A stretch of 64,000 nucleotides of DNA from Erodium maritimum (GCA_963921825.1 OY997590.1:50795039-50859038); one strand, 5' to 3'; shown: positions 45,263 to 58,056, counted from the first letter of the stretch. The notes: generated by a model not told the origin, from the sequence alone. Made by a program: numbers and translations.

Positions 45263-48082
45263 TGTTGGAAAAATGGCTTGCAAATGATATTTTGTAACGG
45301 TTCGGAATTAAAGCAAGGTTTAATTCTTGAAAACGAAAATCAGATTTTATTGTGTGGTTTAATTCTTGAAACCTAAAATCAGTTTTTATTGTGTTTTTAA
45401 TAGGCTTTATTGGGTTTGACCTTGCTTAGCCTATATAAACCCAGCTCTGGTTCCATTTGAGAAACACACGATTTTCAAGAAAACCAGAGCCAAACTATAC
45501 TTGGTTTTACCCTCTTCCTCTTTCGCTTTACAACACCTTTGTTCTGGTCGATGTTCTACTGTTTCCACATCTAGTAGAGCGAGTGGGTGCACTGCTGGGT
45601 AGAATTGTGTAACCTTGGGGAGCAACCGCTGTTGATCGCCACCTCGGTCACTCAAAAATATTGGTTTCAATTCAGTGGTCTTGTACCACGCCACATCTGA
45701 TAGTCTAACACACACAACTGCTGATAGTTTGTCCAACCAAGTGCTGGTAGTTTACCACGCAACTGATGATATTGATAGATCTTGTTAACAATCTATAACC
45801 AGTATTGGTGGTGCTTGTGAGACGCACTTGATATATTGTAATCCATAACCAGTTTTGGTGGTGCTATAGAGACGCACTTGATGGATTCTGGTGACATGAT
45901 GGACTTTATGTCCTTAATGGCCTAAGACCCGATTGGGATAATGCTTGTGAACTAACACACACAACTACTGATAGTTTGTCCATCACACACACGTAAGTGC
46001 TGATAGTTTACCACGCAACGGATGATATTGATAGATCTTGTTGGAAAATGATGAGTTAATCCAATTAAATCCCAACAACATAATAAACAATAGTATAGGA
46101 TAAGAATGATATAAATAGGACAAGTATGGTGTTAAGTATGGTTAGACAAGATGGGGTTAGGTGGTGAATCACCAACACCTTAATCCATGTCTTTCTTACT
46201 TAGTACTAATTAATCAACACTCGATTAATTAGTTCCATGGGCCTTGGTTGCATAGGCCTCTCATGGGCCTCTTGGAACATGGCATTTTTGTTAGTCTTAG
46301 TGCCCGTAGTTTAATCCTAAATGTCCAAATGTATATATCATCGTTAGCAATAAAATTAAAGCGGCTTTATATTACTTATGTGTTGGAGTAATATATCGAT
46401 GTGTGCTATGATCTATGCCCACAATGCGAATAGAACCATAGATCGAGATAGATCACACTCGATGGGTCCCTAGTCAACAAAGCTTCACTAGAAGCGACTA
46501 GTATGAAAGATGGCTCTTTATGGCTTACGTTAGGTTAGTCATTGGAATGAGATTCCGGAGTCTGATCATAGATATCATGTGGGACATGATATTAGATGAC
46601 CCGACGTGAATATGTGCCATAGATCAAGTCATGAACATATTCATTGTCGTAGCTTGTCATGTATCCTTAGACCAAGGAGTCTTTGTGATCGCTATGCAGT
46701 AAACAACTGAGTTTGACCTGAGCCTAACGTTGTCCGTAACAGAGCTTCCATAACGGCCAGGATTGTCTTGGGGACGGACTGCATGAGTGACACGAAAGAC
46801 GGCTAAGGGATTTATCCCTCATACTACGATATGAGAAAGATATCGGTTCTCGGCCACTTGATCGAGAGTGATTGAAAGAATAGCATTGTCATGCACATGA
46901 TACTGGGTATCATATATTCAGTCATCTCACATATCAAGGAAATAATGATTGAGAATAATAAGGATGCGACTTTATGTCTTATCTCAATCAGGATATCGGA
47001 GATAAAACGATAATGACAGGGACGACGGAAAGGTTAGAATCGACATGGTCGATTCGTTATGTAGTATCAGACAATACTAAAGTCTCGTTAGTTGCCACTT
47101 AAATAGGATCAAGTAAAATGGGATTTTACGTTGATCTATTGACATGCATAAACCTAAGGGTCACACCGGAGGGTGAAACTCATTGACAAATGAATGGAGA
47201 ATGGCCAAAAGGGAGTTGTCTCGGGACATGACCAAAACTGGGTTTTGGGTCATGTGCCCGTAAGTGAATAGGAATTTACGGATCAAGACAAGGCTTGGAG
47301 TCTTGGGATTGATCGCGTTGGATAATGTTGGACATTTCCGGTATAGAAGGCTTAGAGGCGATGAGCGAATCACGGGACCTCGTTGGAAATGGCCACGGGA
47401 CATGTTTCAAGAGGCCCATGAAAGGCCCATGCAACCAAGGCCCATGGAACTAATTAATCAAGTCTTGATTAATTAGTAGTAAATAAGCAAGACAAGGATT
47501 AAGGGGTTGGTTATTCACCACCTAACCCCATCTTGTCTAGCCATACTTTGTCCTATTTACACCTTACTTGTCACCATACTTGTCTCATGCTTTTAGTTTG
47601 ACAAGTTTTTTTTTTGATAAATGATGAATTTATTCAATGGCTTTGAAATAAAAGATTACAAAACATGAGGTAAAAACCCCAAAATAACCTTCAAAGAACA
47701 GAAAAGGAGCTCAACTCCTAACAGGAAAACTAAAACACGAAGATGGAGATGCCAACCAAAGAGGAAGGGTTGCATCTCCCTTAAGGTCACCAGCCATCTT
47801 GCAAATACTGAAACTGTGCAATTAAAGCTTGCTGAAAACGACCTCCACTGGATCAATATGCTTCCTGAAAACACCAGAATTCCTCTGCAACCAAATGTGC
47901 CAGAAGCAAAGGTAACCAATCTTCACCCATACTCTCCACCATCTTCTGCTGCCCAAGCCTCTCCAAGCACCAATCAATGATACACAGTCTCCAGGAGAAA
48001 CCCAAAAAATCGACCACCAAGAGTATAACAGCGACCACAAAAACCAAGAGAAAGAGCAATGCAAAAAGAGGTGCGAGGTATC

Positions 48083-51000
48083 CTAAAAAACATCACCACA
48101 GAGACAGCTAAACATGTCATTGTGAGAGATACGCATACCTCGTTCTTCCAAAAAAGTCTTGGTCGGAACCGCATCGTGAGCTAGTAACCAAGCTAGAGAG
48201 CTATACTTAGGAGGAAGATTCTTGATCCACAAGAAACCCGCCCAAGGCACAGGAGAAGGAGTTGAGTCATCAAGCAAGAGATAGGCAGAAGCCGTAGAGA
48301 AACCACGATCGCGATGGGACCAAGCAACCGAATCAAGGTCGTCGGGCCGGATACAAACCGAAGAAAGGATATCCATGAGGGCAGCAGAATCTTCCCACTC
48401 ATAAGAGAAGAGGAAAGAACGGCGATAATCCACATTCCAAGAGCCATTCTGCCAAATCTCACAAATACGAGACCACTTCCCCAAACAGATGCTGTAGAGC
48501 CGAGGGGATCGAAAGCGAAAAGCAATAGAACCAACCCAGACGTCTTGCCAGAATCGGATCCGATCACCCCCTCCTACATGCCAATGGAGACTTTGACTAC
48601 CAAACAAGCCTCTGAAAATCGGGGACTCAGAAAGACTCATAATATGTCCAAAAAAGAAAGAGGACCCCCGACTTATCAAGAGCAGTGAGGTCTCATTCAG
48701 ACAAGTTCTAGCCAAACTTTGCACATAGCACACGCTTCCAAAGTGAGTCATTCTCAGCTGCAAAGCACCAGAACCATTTGGCCAACAAACTCTGGTTTAC
48801 CTTCTCCAGACCCCGGATACCCAAACCTCCCTCAATTTTGGGCTTACAAACTGTGGACCATCGCACTTTGCAGAAAACACGAGAGTGAGCCCGGTTATGC
48901 CACACAAAGCTTTGCCTCCAAGCTTCTAATTGTCGAATAACTCCTTTTGGATCCCTGACAAAGACATAAAGAAAACAGGCAAAGCTGGTAAAGTAGATTT
49001 GATCAACACCAATCTACCTGGCATGGAGAGATTCTTCGTTTTCCAAAGGGAAAGAGAGTCTTTGAACTTCTGAATAATAGGGGCCCAAAAGGAGACACGT
49101 CTGGGATTCGTGCCTAGGCTGAATCCAAGATATTTGATAGGCAGAGTACCTACCAAACAACCCAAAGAAGAGGCAACCGATTCTGGCGTGCAAGAATGAG
49201 CATTCAGGAGGATGGCCGTAGATTTATCAAAGTTAATCTTTAGGCCCGAACTCTGCTCAAAAGTAATAAGAGTGCTCTTAAGCCTCAAGAGATCCTCAGG
49301 TGAGCCTTTCACAAACAACAGTATATCATCTGCAAACTGTAGGTGAGAAATGACTGGTCCAGAGGGGCCTATCCGAATACCAGCAAAGTCACCCATACTG
49401 ATACCCTTTTCCAGCACCTGGTGAAGGCCTTCAGCTGCTATTAGGAAAATGAAAGGGGAAAGAGGGCAACCCTGTCGAATACCATTCAGGAGGGGGAAAT
49501 CCTGACTAGGGGAACCATTCACAAGAACAGCTACATAGGCTCTGAAACAAGAGGCCATCCAAGCGCGCCATCTAGGACCAAAGTCCATGGTTGTCATTAC
49601 CTCATCCACATAATCCCAATGCACCTTATCGAAAGCCTTTTCGAAGTCCAGTTTGAGAACCACAACCTCTTCATTCGACCTACGGACTATATCAATGACC
49701 TCAGAAGCAATTAGCACACCATCCACAAGTTACCTACCGGCTACAAAACCAGATTGGGAATCACTGATTATATCGTCAAGCACTTGCCGGAGTCGAAGAG
49801 AAAGAACCTTTGCCAAGATTTTATAAGGTCCCGTAATGAGGCTAATAGGTCTGTAGTCATGGAAGGTAGCAGCATTCCGGTGCTTGGGAATCAAAGTAAG
49901 GAAGGTGGAATTAAGCCCCTTACCCAAGTTACCGGAAGCATAGAACTCCGAGAAAAATCTCAACATGTCATCCTTGATCGAGTCCCAACAAACTCTGTAA
50001 AACAGGAGGGAAAAACCATCCGGTCCTGGAGCCTTATCCGAACCACAAGCAGAAATGGCATATGTGATCTCCTCAGACGAAAAAGGTTCCTCAAGTGCTG
50101 AGACCTGGTAGGCTGTCAAACGAGCAAAGGGGAGCGGAGGGAGGGTGATCCTAGAGTCCGGCCTACTGAATCGAGAACTAAAGTGAGTTGCGGCCAACCT
50201 CTTAATATCTTCAGGATCCGAGTAAGAGATCGAATCAACAGAGATATGGGAAATCTTGTTTCTCGAGGCTCTGACATTGGCGATCCAGTGGTAAAAGCGC
50301 GAGCAAACATCGCCATGCTTGTTCCACTTCAGACGGGCCTTTTGACTCCAAATACGAGCCAAAACTTTCTGCTTACGGATGAGGCGAACCCTAAGCAAGG
50401 AACGTGCAATGCACTCGGGTCCCGAAAGGTCCCGGACGTCCAGAGCTCCGTCAAGATCATTCAACTCGGCTTCAAGAGCCTATACCTGCCGATCAGTGCG
50501 TCCAAAAACCTCTCTGTTCTAACGATTAAGGTCGGATTGCAGACATTTCAACCTATACCATAAACAATAGCTGGCCGAACCTTGACATGAGTAGGAAACC
50601 CCAAAAAGATGCACGTCCAACCTGAAACGTTTGTGCTCCGTCCACACATTAAGAAAACGCAGAGGCTTCGGTCCCCAATTGGTATCAGCAGAAGATAACG
50701 TCAAAGGCAAGTGATATGAAAATGATCGGGGATGACCACGCTGAACCAAGTCACCAAAGCAGTCAAGAACCGAAGGAGACACAAGAAAGCGATCTAAACG
50801 AGAAGCTTTTGACCCCCCTCCATACCAAGTGAACGAAGCACCAACAAGTTTCAAATCCAGCAGCTCCATACCCTGCAAGAATTCAGCGAACAGATTGCAA
50901 TCCGAGACTGAAGTGAAAGAATTCCGACGTTCCTCAGACAAAAGGACAGAGTTAAAGTCCCCGCCCCCCTGCGATAAGGTTATCACCCAAAGAAATACGC

Positions 51001-51383
51001 TCTTGCAAAAGAGAATCCCATAGAATACAACGCGCAGGGGAAGTAGAAGGCTCGTAGATATTCAAAATAGAGACAACAATGCCAGAAGCAATGAGAGAAC
51101 CTGTCCAGAGCAATGCTGAAAGTAGAGAACGAGATGAATCAAGTCGGAAAACAGAGACCTTCCACGCCGTGAGTAAACCACCCGATGCACCTGAAGAAGG
51201 CAACCAAATGAAGTCCCAGCCCGAGAACAAACCACAATCCCGGAGAAAGCCTGCAGATACATCACTGATTTTGGTCTCTTGAAGCAAAACAAAATCAGGA
51301 CGAAGCCCCCGTAAAACCCTCCGGATATCCCTCCTCTTATAACGAGAATTTTCTCCTCTCACGTTCCATGAGAGGAGCCTCAT
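48083..51383 (-). pseudogene. LINE ORF2: endonuclease, reverse transcriptase, zf-RVT
   Basis: It starts at 51383 with 'MRLLSWNVRG' and 'FVLLQETKISD', the first catalytic motifs of the APE-type endonuclease. A frameshift at a C-run near 50965 separates this from 'GGDFNSVLLSEERR'. The late endonuclease motif reads 'SFSYHLPLTL', with Tyr where the family has a catalytic Asp (S-D-H). The RT follows (50464-48926) with 'ISLITGPYKILAKVLSLRL', 'LNGIRQGCPLSPFIFL' and intact 'FADDILLF'. A stop lies between the frames near 49728. The zf-RVT part ('PPKYSSLAWLLAHDAVPT') is at 48250-48170, and further tail sequence continues to about 47830. Confidence 0.88.
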
Positions 51384-53001
51384 GGCTTAGGCTGAGGGAG
51401 AGGAGGCGCCAGCAACGCCTATAGCCAGGGTGATCATAAGCTTCGAGCAATGGATATCCTGTGAGTTTGGCTTCGATGTTCTCAAATTGCTCACGTACAT
51501 CCTCCCCGGACGCTAGGGCTTTGAAGCCAATTCTCTTGACATGATTCCAATTGGTTGGGACCTGGGAAGGCAGCTTGGATGGACCAGATACACGAAAGGG
51601 CTGCGCGCGGGATCGCCGTTTGTTCGAGCTCGAAACAGGGGACGTTGCTTGAGGCCCACACAACTTGGAAAAACCGGCCTCAACAGGCTTTTGGGCGGCG
51701 ATTGGAACAATAGAGAGGCCCACGGAATCAGGCACGATCTCTAAAGAGCCAGACCCAAGGAAGGAGTCCTCGTAATCGTTAAAACCCTGATTGGATAAGG
51801 GAGAACGATCTTCATCAGATAAGTGGTTTGAATTTTGAACTTCAAAACTGTGCGTGGGATTGCGCGTAGGAGACGTGGACCGAGAGTCCGACGTATCTGA
51901 GATGGACTCTTGAGAAAGGGATGCCACGGGACGATTCACCGGCAACGGGACGGCGCTGGCCAAAATCGGCTCAGCCCAAAGATTCAGAACCGAGTCGCCA
52001 AGCTTGAACGCAGAGTACATCGGAGATAAACGATCTTTGCGATGAACAAGGACAAACAAGCTCTCGAATTCAAATACAATAACCTAAAGCACCTCGCCTA
52101 AACCTGAACCAAAGTTCGTAAAATTGTCGAAGCTTCTACCCTGAATTGGGAGGCCCGAAATTGCAACCCATTGAAAGAAACCAGCTTGAGTGAGTAGCTC
52201 CCCATTAGAACGGACAATGTCGAACCACGGGGAAAGGACAGACCAATCCTTAGTCTCATTAGTCGAAGAGATCATGAAAATTCTGTTGCCGCAGCTCTTT
52301 GATTGAAACTGAGCTAAACCAGCAGCACTAAGGGCTTCGATAAGTTGGGAGGAGGTCAGATTGGTATGGGCTATACCAATTGCACTAGACATAGCTCTTG
52401 TTAACAAGTCATTCACGACGACCCTAGTTGGAATCGAGGAAGTGTTCAGAACCTCGCCGGACACAAGAACAGAGGAGGGTTTCCATGTTGAACGAGGTTT
52501 GCGTGAAGGGTCCAACCAAGCTGGCACAACCAGAACCTTTTTACTAGAAAACCGTTTACCGTTCAAGGCTAGGGCCATCTTCTGACAATCGGAGGGAGTG
52601 GCTTAGTGAATAAAGCAAAAGGGCCAACGGGAAGAAACAGAGCGTGGACTGAGAAAAATCCCTGTAATGACTCCATGGGTTGAGAAGACCCGATGAATAC
52701 AGGTTTCCTTAGCCATGAGGGGTAAGTTCGTGACAAATATTTTGCAAGGATCTTCCTGGCGATCAACTGGATGAGACGGAGAAGAAGGGACTCGATCACC
52801 TTCTCTAGGCGGAGCAACGACAAGTGAGAGAGGGCGACCGGATTCAAACCGAGAGATCAGAGAAGAAACCTTGCACCTAGGAGCGTCGGACGGGGAACCA
52901 AAATCTCCACGCGTGGGGGTAAGGACAGATCTGCCGGAAATAGTACTGGACGCCGGCGACCAGTCAGAAACCCCAGAAGAGAGAGAGAAAGTCCCAGACA
53001 T
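51337..53001 (-). pseudogene. LINE ORF1 with RRM and DUF4283-like region
   Basis: A frame of about 555 codons starts at 53001 ('MSGTFSLSSGVSDW'). An RRM lies near residues 88-150, with RNP2-like 'IFVTNLP' and RNP1-like 'RWPFCFIH' followed by 'LALNGKRF'. In-frame stops occur at 52603-52605 and 52084-52086, but the frame is otherwise kept. The middle part ('WSVLSPWFDIVRS', 'QWVAISGLPIQGRSFDNF') resembles the DUF4283-type core. The C-terminus is basic. ORF1 overlaps the ORF2 start by about 47 bases. ORF1 proteins bind the LINE RNA. Confidence 0.8.
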
Positions 53002-53377
53002 AATTTCTGAATTTTTAGTTTGACAAGTTGATGGAGTTTATTATGTTTAAGTCATCTTTTTTCAGCATAACAACACAAGACAAGAATAGGAAACGCAATT
53101 TCGGGTTTGGCAAGTTCCCACCTCCATTTTTGTGTTCTTGAGTCCTCAAAGAGAAGAACTACGTGGCTTTGAATACCATGTGGATACGTAGGCGTCTTGG
53201 AGACTCAAGCCAATCATTCGTTACCCGGTGTTCTTGTTTTGTTAAGAAATAGTGCTGAAATTTTCTCTTGTGAATCCATTCTTTGTTAGTTGTTTCATGG
53301 TTTTAATCGTCTCTTGGTTTTCATTGATTTTCCGCTGCAAATTGGTTCATCTCCAACCCTACCTTGAGACACAAAAA

Positions 53378-53390
53378 TGGTATCAGAGCC
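53378..53390 (+). promoter_or_regulatory. Copia primer binding site (tRNA-Met-i)
   Basis: 'tggtatcagagcc' lies directly behind the 5' LTR and is complementary to the 3' end of initiator tRNA-Met. Confidence 0.9.
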
Positions 53391-54936
53391 GTGCTACCTT
53401 CGGGATTCACAAGACGGTGTTGAAAGTTTCGGTTTTGCTTGAAAGTTTTGTTTTGGCATGTTAATTTGCCAAATTGTTTGATAACATGTTTTAAATTTCT
53501 TGTTTATGGATTTAATGCATGTAAAATGAATTTTTTTTATATTATTTCAAATTTGGAATTTTTGATTTTTTTTGATTTTTCGGGTCTCGGGAGCGGGACT
53601 CTCGGGGAGCCGAAACCGGGACCGAACGGGGATCCGTTGGACGGAGCTAGGCCAAGAATGACCATTGGATGGTCGATATGCCTGGCCAAGCCGTTTTTTA
53701 GTCATGACGAGTTTGGAACCGTCTTGACCAACTCGAAAATCAAATCTTCAAAATTTTCTTTTTTGAACGATTTCAATAAACCGAGCATCAAATTTTTTCG
53801 AAAATTGGGTATTAAATAAAACCGGAAAATCACATGATGTTTGATAACATGATTGTTTAATAACACGATGTCTGATGTGATGTTCTCATGGTGCACATTA
53901 TAGCCCCCGAGCTCGTTTTAATTACTTATCGCTTTTCACGGCCTGCGAGCCGGTAGAGTTAGCGTGTAATTATTCTTTCAAGGTGTGGTCGTCGAACCAC
54001 TTATTTGTAATATTTATTGATTCTCGACCTGCGAGTCATGTATTAAATTGTAATTCTTTTCTCAAGACAAAGAAAAGGCGAAAATGTCATTTAGTGGCTT
54101 TTCGGGTGTTGGCATCGGCTTGGAGTCGATGGAGCTCAAGAAGCTAGTGGGAGTTAGTTTAGGGGGATATTATGTGCACATTTATCGATTTATGCTTGGT
54201 TTATTTTTATGCATGATTAATTCTATGTGTTTTAGAATTGCATGCTTTAACTTTATTTACCGAGCATATCACCTCACATGCAAAGATAAAATTAGAATTT
54301 TAATCCTTGTTTGTGAGCCCTTAGAACCGTCATTACATTGGATGTAGTTGACGGGTTTGAAGGAAGAATTACATTGGATGTAATTGGAGGCATCATTACA
54401 TTTGGAATGTAGTTGATGTGCTCATCGCATCTAAGATGTGCCAAAAGTTTTAAACACAATCGGACAAGTAAAAACGGGTCATGTCCGATACCCCCCAATT
54501 ATCAACACCTTACTACCTCCCTGTCCTATGGGTGTCGTGCGTCTTAGCGGAGCATCCATGGGAAAGAGGGGTAGTAGGTTTGGACGACATATGTGGGTGT
54601 CGTGCGCCTTAGCGGAGCACCTACATAGTGGCGGGTCATAGTTGAAAATTGGTGGACCCGACTACGATTCTCAGCTAGGGTTGAGCTAGGGTATCAGATA
54701 GGGTAATAAGCCGTGTACTTAAGTACATACCCTAACTAAGAGTCACATTGGATGTGATTAGACAGGGTCCTACCTACATAGCTCGATTGAGTGGTGAACC
54801 TTCGATCAGCTTGATCGAGCGAATCAAGGATCTTGGTTTTAGATTCTAAATGTATAGAATCAATTGTTTGTGTTTAAACTTGATCTTTATAAAATTTATT
54901 ATGTTTACTGATTGAATTTTATTTGTTGTAGATCAA
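53391..54936 (+). other. Copia untranslated leader
   Basis: A long non-coding leader of about 1.5 kb lies between the primer site and the gag start. It is partly shared with 25060-25778 (complement). It contains repeated phrases such as 'tacattggatgta' (54340-54420) and 'cttagcggagca' (54540-54620). Small frames here are not genes. Confidence 0.55.
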
Positions 54937-57900
54937 ATGGCAAATTCAGCGAACATTAATAGTTTGTCATTAAAAACCTTTCTTGACAGGGTCAAGCTAA
55001 ATGGGACAAACTACTTGGACTAGTACAGAATTTTGAGGATAATCCTCAAGTCTGAACGCAAAGAATATGTCCTTGACAAGGCTGTCTCTAAGACCATATC
55101 AGAGTTACATGAAGTGTCATTAACTGTTGAGAAGAATATATCAGGGATCTGGGATCCAACGATATTTTGATGGTCAACAAGGGAATTGGAAGTGGTAATG
55201 GCGGGGCCCATGCGCACTTGGCGGGAAAGATGAGACACCTAAGAATGTCTGCTTCTACTGCCAATAGCCTTGTCATTGGAACCGTGATTATAGGAAGTTC
55301 ACGGCTGATCTGAAGAAGGGTAGTAGGACTGCGCCTTCATTAGGAAACCTAGATTATCTAAGAAGGGCGGTGGGACCGTGCCTTCTTAGATTCATGGGTA
55401 TTAACTCTATAGAGCTACATCTCTCTACTTCCAAAGATTCATGGGTATTAGATACCAAGACTGAATCTCACACATGCACTAACGTATAATGGCTGAAAGT
55501 ATGAGAGGTTTGGAAAGCACGAAGTGGACCTCAGAGTTGTGGCAACTGCTGTAGGATCCATGAGTCTTGCTTTGCCAAGTGGCCTTGTCTTAGTATTGTA
55601 TAATGTATATTGCATACCTACTTTTAGTAGGAATATTATATTTTTATCCGTGTTTGACAAGGAAGGATATAATGTTAATATTGGAAATGGAGTTTTTAAT
55701 GTTCTATGCGACGATATGTTTTATGCTAGTACTAACTTGGTTGGAGGATTGTACATATTAGATATGGGTAACAATGCCTCAAGTTCTATATATTATGTTA
55801 ATACCAAGAGGTCTAAATCCGACGATTTAAACCTAACTCTGTTATGGCACTGTCATTTGGGCCGCATAAACAAGAAGCGCCTATCAGTACTTCAGAAGTG
55901 TGGGCTTTTAGGTCCATTCGACTTCCATTCGCTCGATAGGTCCAAGGCTTGTTTGATGGGAAAAATGACTAAGCGCCCTTTATCGATCACGGTGAAAGAG
56001 CGGGTGAATTATAGGGGCTGATACACTCAGATGTGTGTGGACCAATAGGTTCACTAGCCAAGAGGGTTTTTAGCTACTTCATTACATTTACTAACGATTA
56101 TAGTAGATATGGCTATGTCTGTTTAATAAGACATAAGTCTGAAGCTTTTGATAAATTCAAAGAGTTCAAGACTGAAGTTGAAAACCGGCTCGGGAAAAGT
56201 ATTAAGACACTTCGATTGGATCGAGGTGGAAAATACTTAACCACAGATTTTTTAGATCATCTGGTGGAGAGCGGGATCTTTTCAGAATGGACTCCTTCCG
56301 GAATACCGCAGTTGAATGTTGTGTCCGAGCGGAGAAATCGGACTTTATTGGATATGGTACGATCCATGATCAGTTGGACTGATCTCCCAATCTCTTTCTA
56401 GGGTTATGCTCTAGAGACGACCGCATTCATAGTGAATCGGGCTCCGACGAAGGCTGTGGAAGGGACACGATTTTAGAAATGGCATGGGAAGATGCCCCCT
56501 TTGTCCTTCCTAAATATTTGTGGTTGTGAGACTTATGTGAAACATTTGGTTTCGACTAAGCTCGAACCAAGATCTGAGATATGCACCTTCGTGTGGTATT
56601 CCAAAGCAACAAGGGGATACTACTTCTACAAACCCAGTGAGAACATGATGTTCTTCGCTTGGGGTGGGGTCTTTATGGAAAAGGATTTTTGTTTCCAAAG
56701 ACATCATTGGGAGGACTGTGCATCTCGAAGAAATTCAGGATGATACAGATCCGTCTAAACCAATTGACAACCCAGTAGAAAAGGAGCCAAAGATGGTCGT
56801 AGAGTAAAAACCAATTCCTGTTACAATTCCGGAAGGTCCAAGGTGATCTGAAAGGATCAGCCGTCCACCTTCAAGATATGGTATCCGGAGGTGACAATGA
56901 AGTCATGGTGGATCATGATGATCCATCCATCTTTCAGGAAGTTGTGGATGCGCCCGACTCCGAGTTATGGCTGGGAGCCATGAGGGATGAAATGCAATCC
57001 ATGTCGGACAACCGAGTCTGGGAGCTGGTTGATCCCATCAATGGTGTGAGGACCATCAGATGCAAATGGATCTTCAAGGTGAAGATGGACATGGACGGCA
57101 ACCCTCTGACCTACAAAGCTCGATTGGTGGCGAAAGGTTATAGGCAGATCCAATGGATTGACTATGAGGAAACCTTCTCCCTAGTGGCTATGGTCAAAAT
57201 AGATCCAAATTCTTCTTGACATAATTGTGTATCATAATTACGAGATATGGAAAGTGGATGTCAAAACCGCTTTCCTAAATAGAAATTTGACTGAGTACAT
57301 TTGTATGTCTCGGCCCAAAGGTTTTGACGATCCGAAGAATAAGGGAAAAATTTATAAGTTGTTGAAATCCATTTATGGATTGAAACGAACTTCTCGGAGT
57401 TGGATCCTTCGTTTTGATGAAGCTGTAATTGGATTTGGCTTAATCAAGAACGAGGATGAATATTGCGTTAATAAGAAGGCTAGTGAGAGCAAGATTACCT
57501 TTTTGGTTCTCATTGAAAACGACATCCCAACCTTGCACGAGACTAAAGCTTGGTTGAGGAAGTGTTTTTCAATAAACGACTTAGGCGATGCTTCTTATAT
57601 CTTAGGGATTAAGATATGTGGAGATCGCACCAAGAGGGTCTTGGATTTAAGTCAAGGAACCTATGTGAACAAGGCATTGAGTAGGTTCTCAATGCTTGAT
57701 TCAAAGAAAGGACTCTTACGCACTAGTCATGACATTCATCTCAGCAAGACTCAGTGTCCTAAGACACCTGATGAGCTGAAAAAGATGATGTGAATCTCAT
57801 GCGCCTGGGGGCAGGATCGATCATATATGCCATGACATGTACGAGACCGGATGTCTCGTAAGCCTTATGTTGTACCAGTAGACATCAGTCTAACCCGAGG

Positions 57901-58056
57901 GAAAGATGATGCTGAACTAGTCGTCGAAGGATGAGTAGATGCTAGTTTTCCAAGACAAATCCAGATGACTTTAGAAGTCAGTCAGGATATGTGTTTACGC
58001 TGAATGGCGGAGCTTTAGCTGGGAGAGTGTAAAGCAGGATATGTGTTTGACAAGTT
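54937..58056 (+). pseudogene. Ty1-copia gag-pol, disrupted, RT catalytic box deleted
   Basis: Gag opens at 54937 ('MANSANINSLS') with 'VKLNGTNYLD' and a stop at 55021. A shortened gag continues to a degraded zinc knuckle ('CFYCQ', near 55250). A pre-integrase 'LLWHCHLGRINKKRL' follows at about 55840. The integrase has Asp in 'HSDVCGP', 'RLDRGGKY' and Glu in 'SERRNRT' (56020-56340), with a stop at 56400. RT parts are 'SELWLGAMRDEMQSM' and 'VWELVDPINGVRTIRCKWIF' (56960-57080), then 'WKVDVKTAFLNRNL' (57250) and 'KSIYGLKRTSRSW' (57370). Where the YVDD box belongs, 'TFLVL' passes directly into 'IENDIPTLHE' (57511). RNase H is partial to 58056. Stops also occur at 57220, 56478 and elsewhere. Confidence 0.88.

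Larger units (their letters stand above)
41075..46056 (+). mobile_element. Non-coding LTR element with rearranged right side
   Basis: Direct LTRs start 'tgttggaaaaatggcttgca' at 41075 (to about 41570) and 45263 (to about 45770), with roughly 90-95 % identity. Each has a TATA-like 'cctatataaaccca'. A purine tract, 'tttgtggggga' (45251-45261), sits directly before the right LTR, as in copia elements. The interior (3.7 kb) shows no gag or pol, and no tRNA-Met primer site is seen after the left LTR. It is therefore a large non-autonomous derivative. Right of the second LTR, pieces of interior and LTR tail are repeated (45775-46056). The minus-strand frames in both LTRs (41243-41548 and 45431-45736) are by-products. 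Confidence 0.7.
47608..53012 (-). mobile_element. Nearly full-length L1-type LINE (RRM-bearing ORF1), inserted in the copia LTR
   Basis: A perfect 17-bp target duplication, 'ttttagtttgacaagtt', flanks it at 47591-47607 and 53013-53029. The poly-A tail appears as a T-run at 47608-47615. The minus strand encodes ORF1 (53001-51337) and an overlapping ORF2 with endonuclease, reverse transcriptase and zf-RVT. Only about 11 bp lie between the 5' end and the ORF1 ATG, so if a longer 5' UTR existed it is lost. An RRM in ORF1 is the feature of the BNR-type plant L1 LINEs. Both ORFs have disabling changes. Confidence 0.95.
46289..53376 (+). repeat. Copia 5' LTR (about 1.7 kb plus LINE)
   Basis: It starts 'tgttagtcttagtgcccgta' and ends close to 'ccttgagacaca', just before the primer site at 53378. 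The parts are 46289-47607 and 53030 to about 53376. This is the only forward copy of this LTR in the window and gives the reference length. Confidence 0.85.
46289..58056 (+). mobile_element. Ty1-copia retrotransposon, plus strand, with nested LINE, 3' end lost
   Basis: The 5' LTR is 46289 to about 53376, including the LINE at 47608-53012. The primer site, leader, gag and pol follow. The element ends within RNase H at about 58056, where minus-strand LTR no. 2 resumes, so it has no 3' LTR. It is the same family as the minus-strand copia at 19740-25778. It is inactive because gag and pol carry many stops. Confidence 0.88.

Noticed and set aside
53252-53819. Open frames in the copia leader as possible extra genes
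   Set aside because: They overlap the LTR end and primer site, have AT-rich composition and show no known domain.
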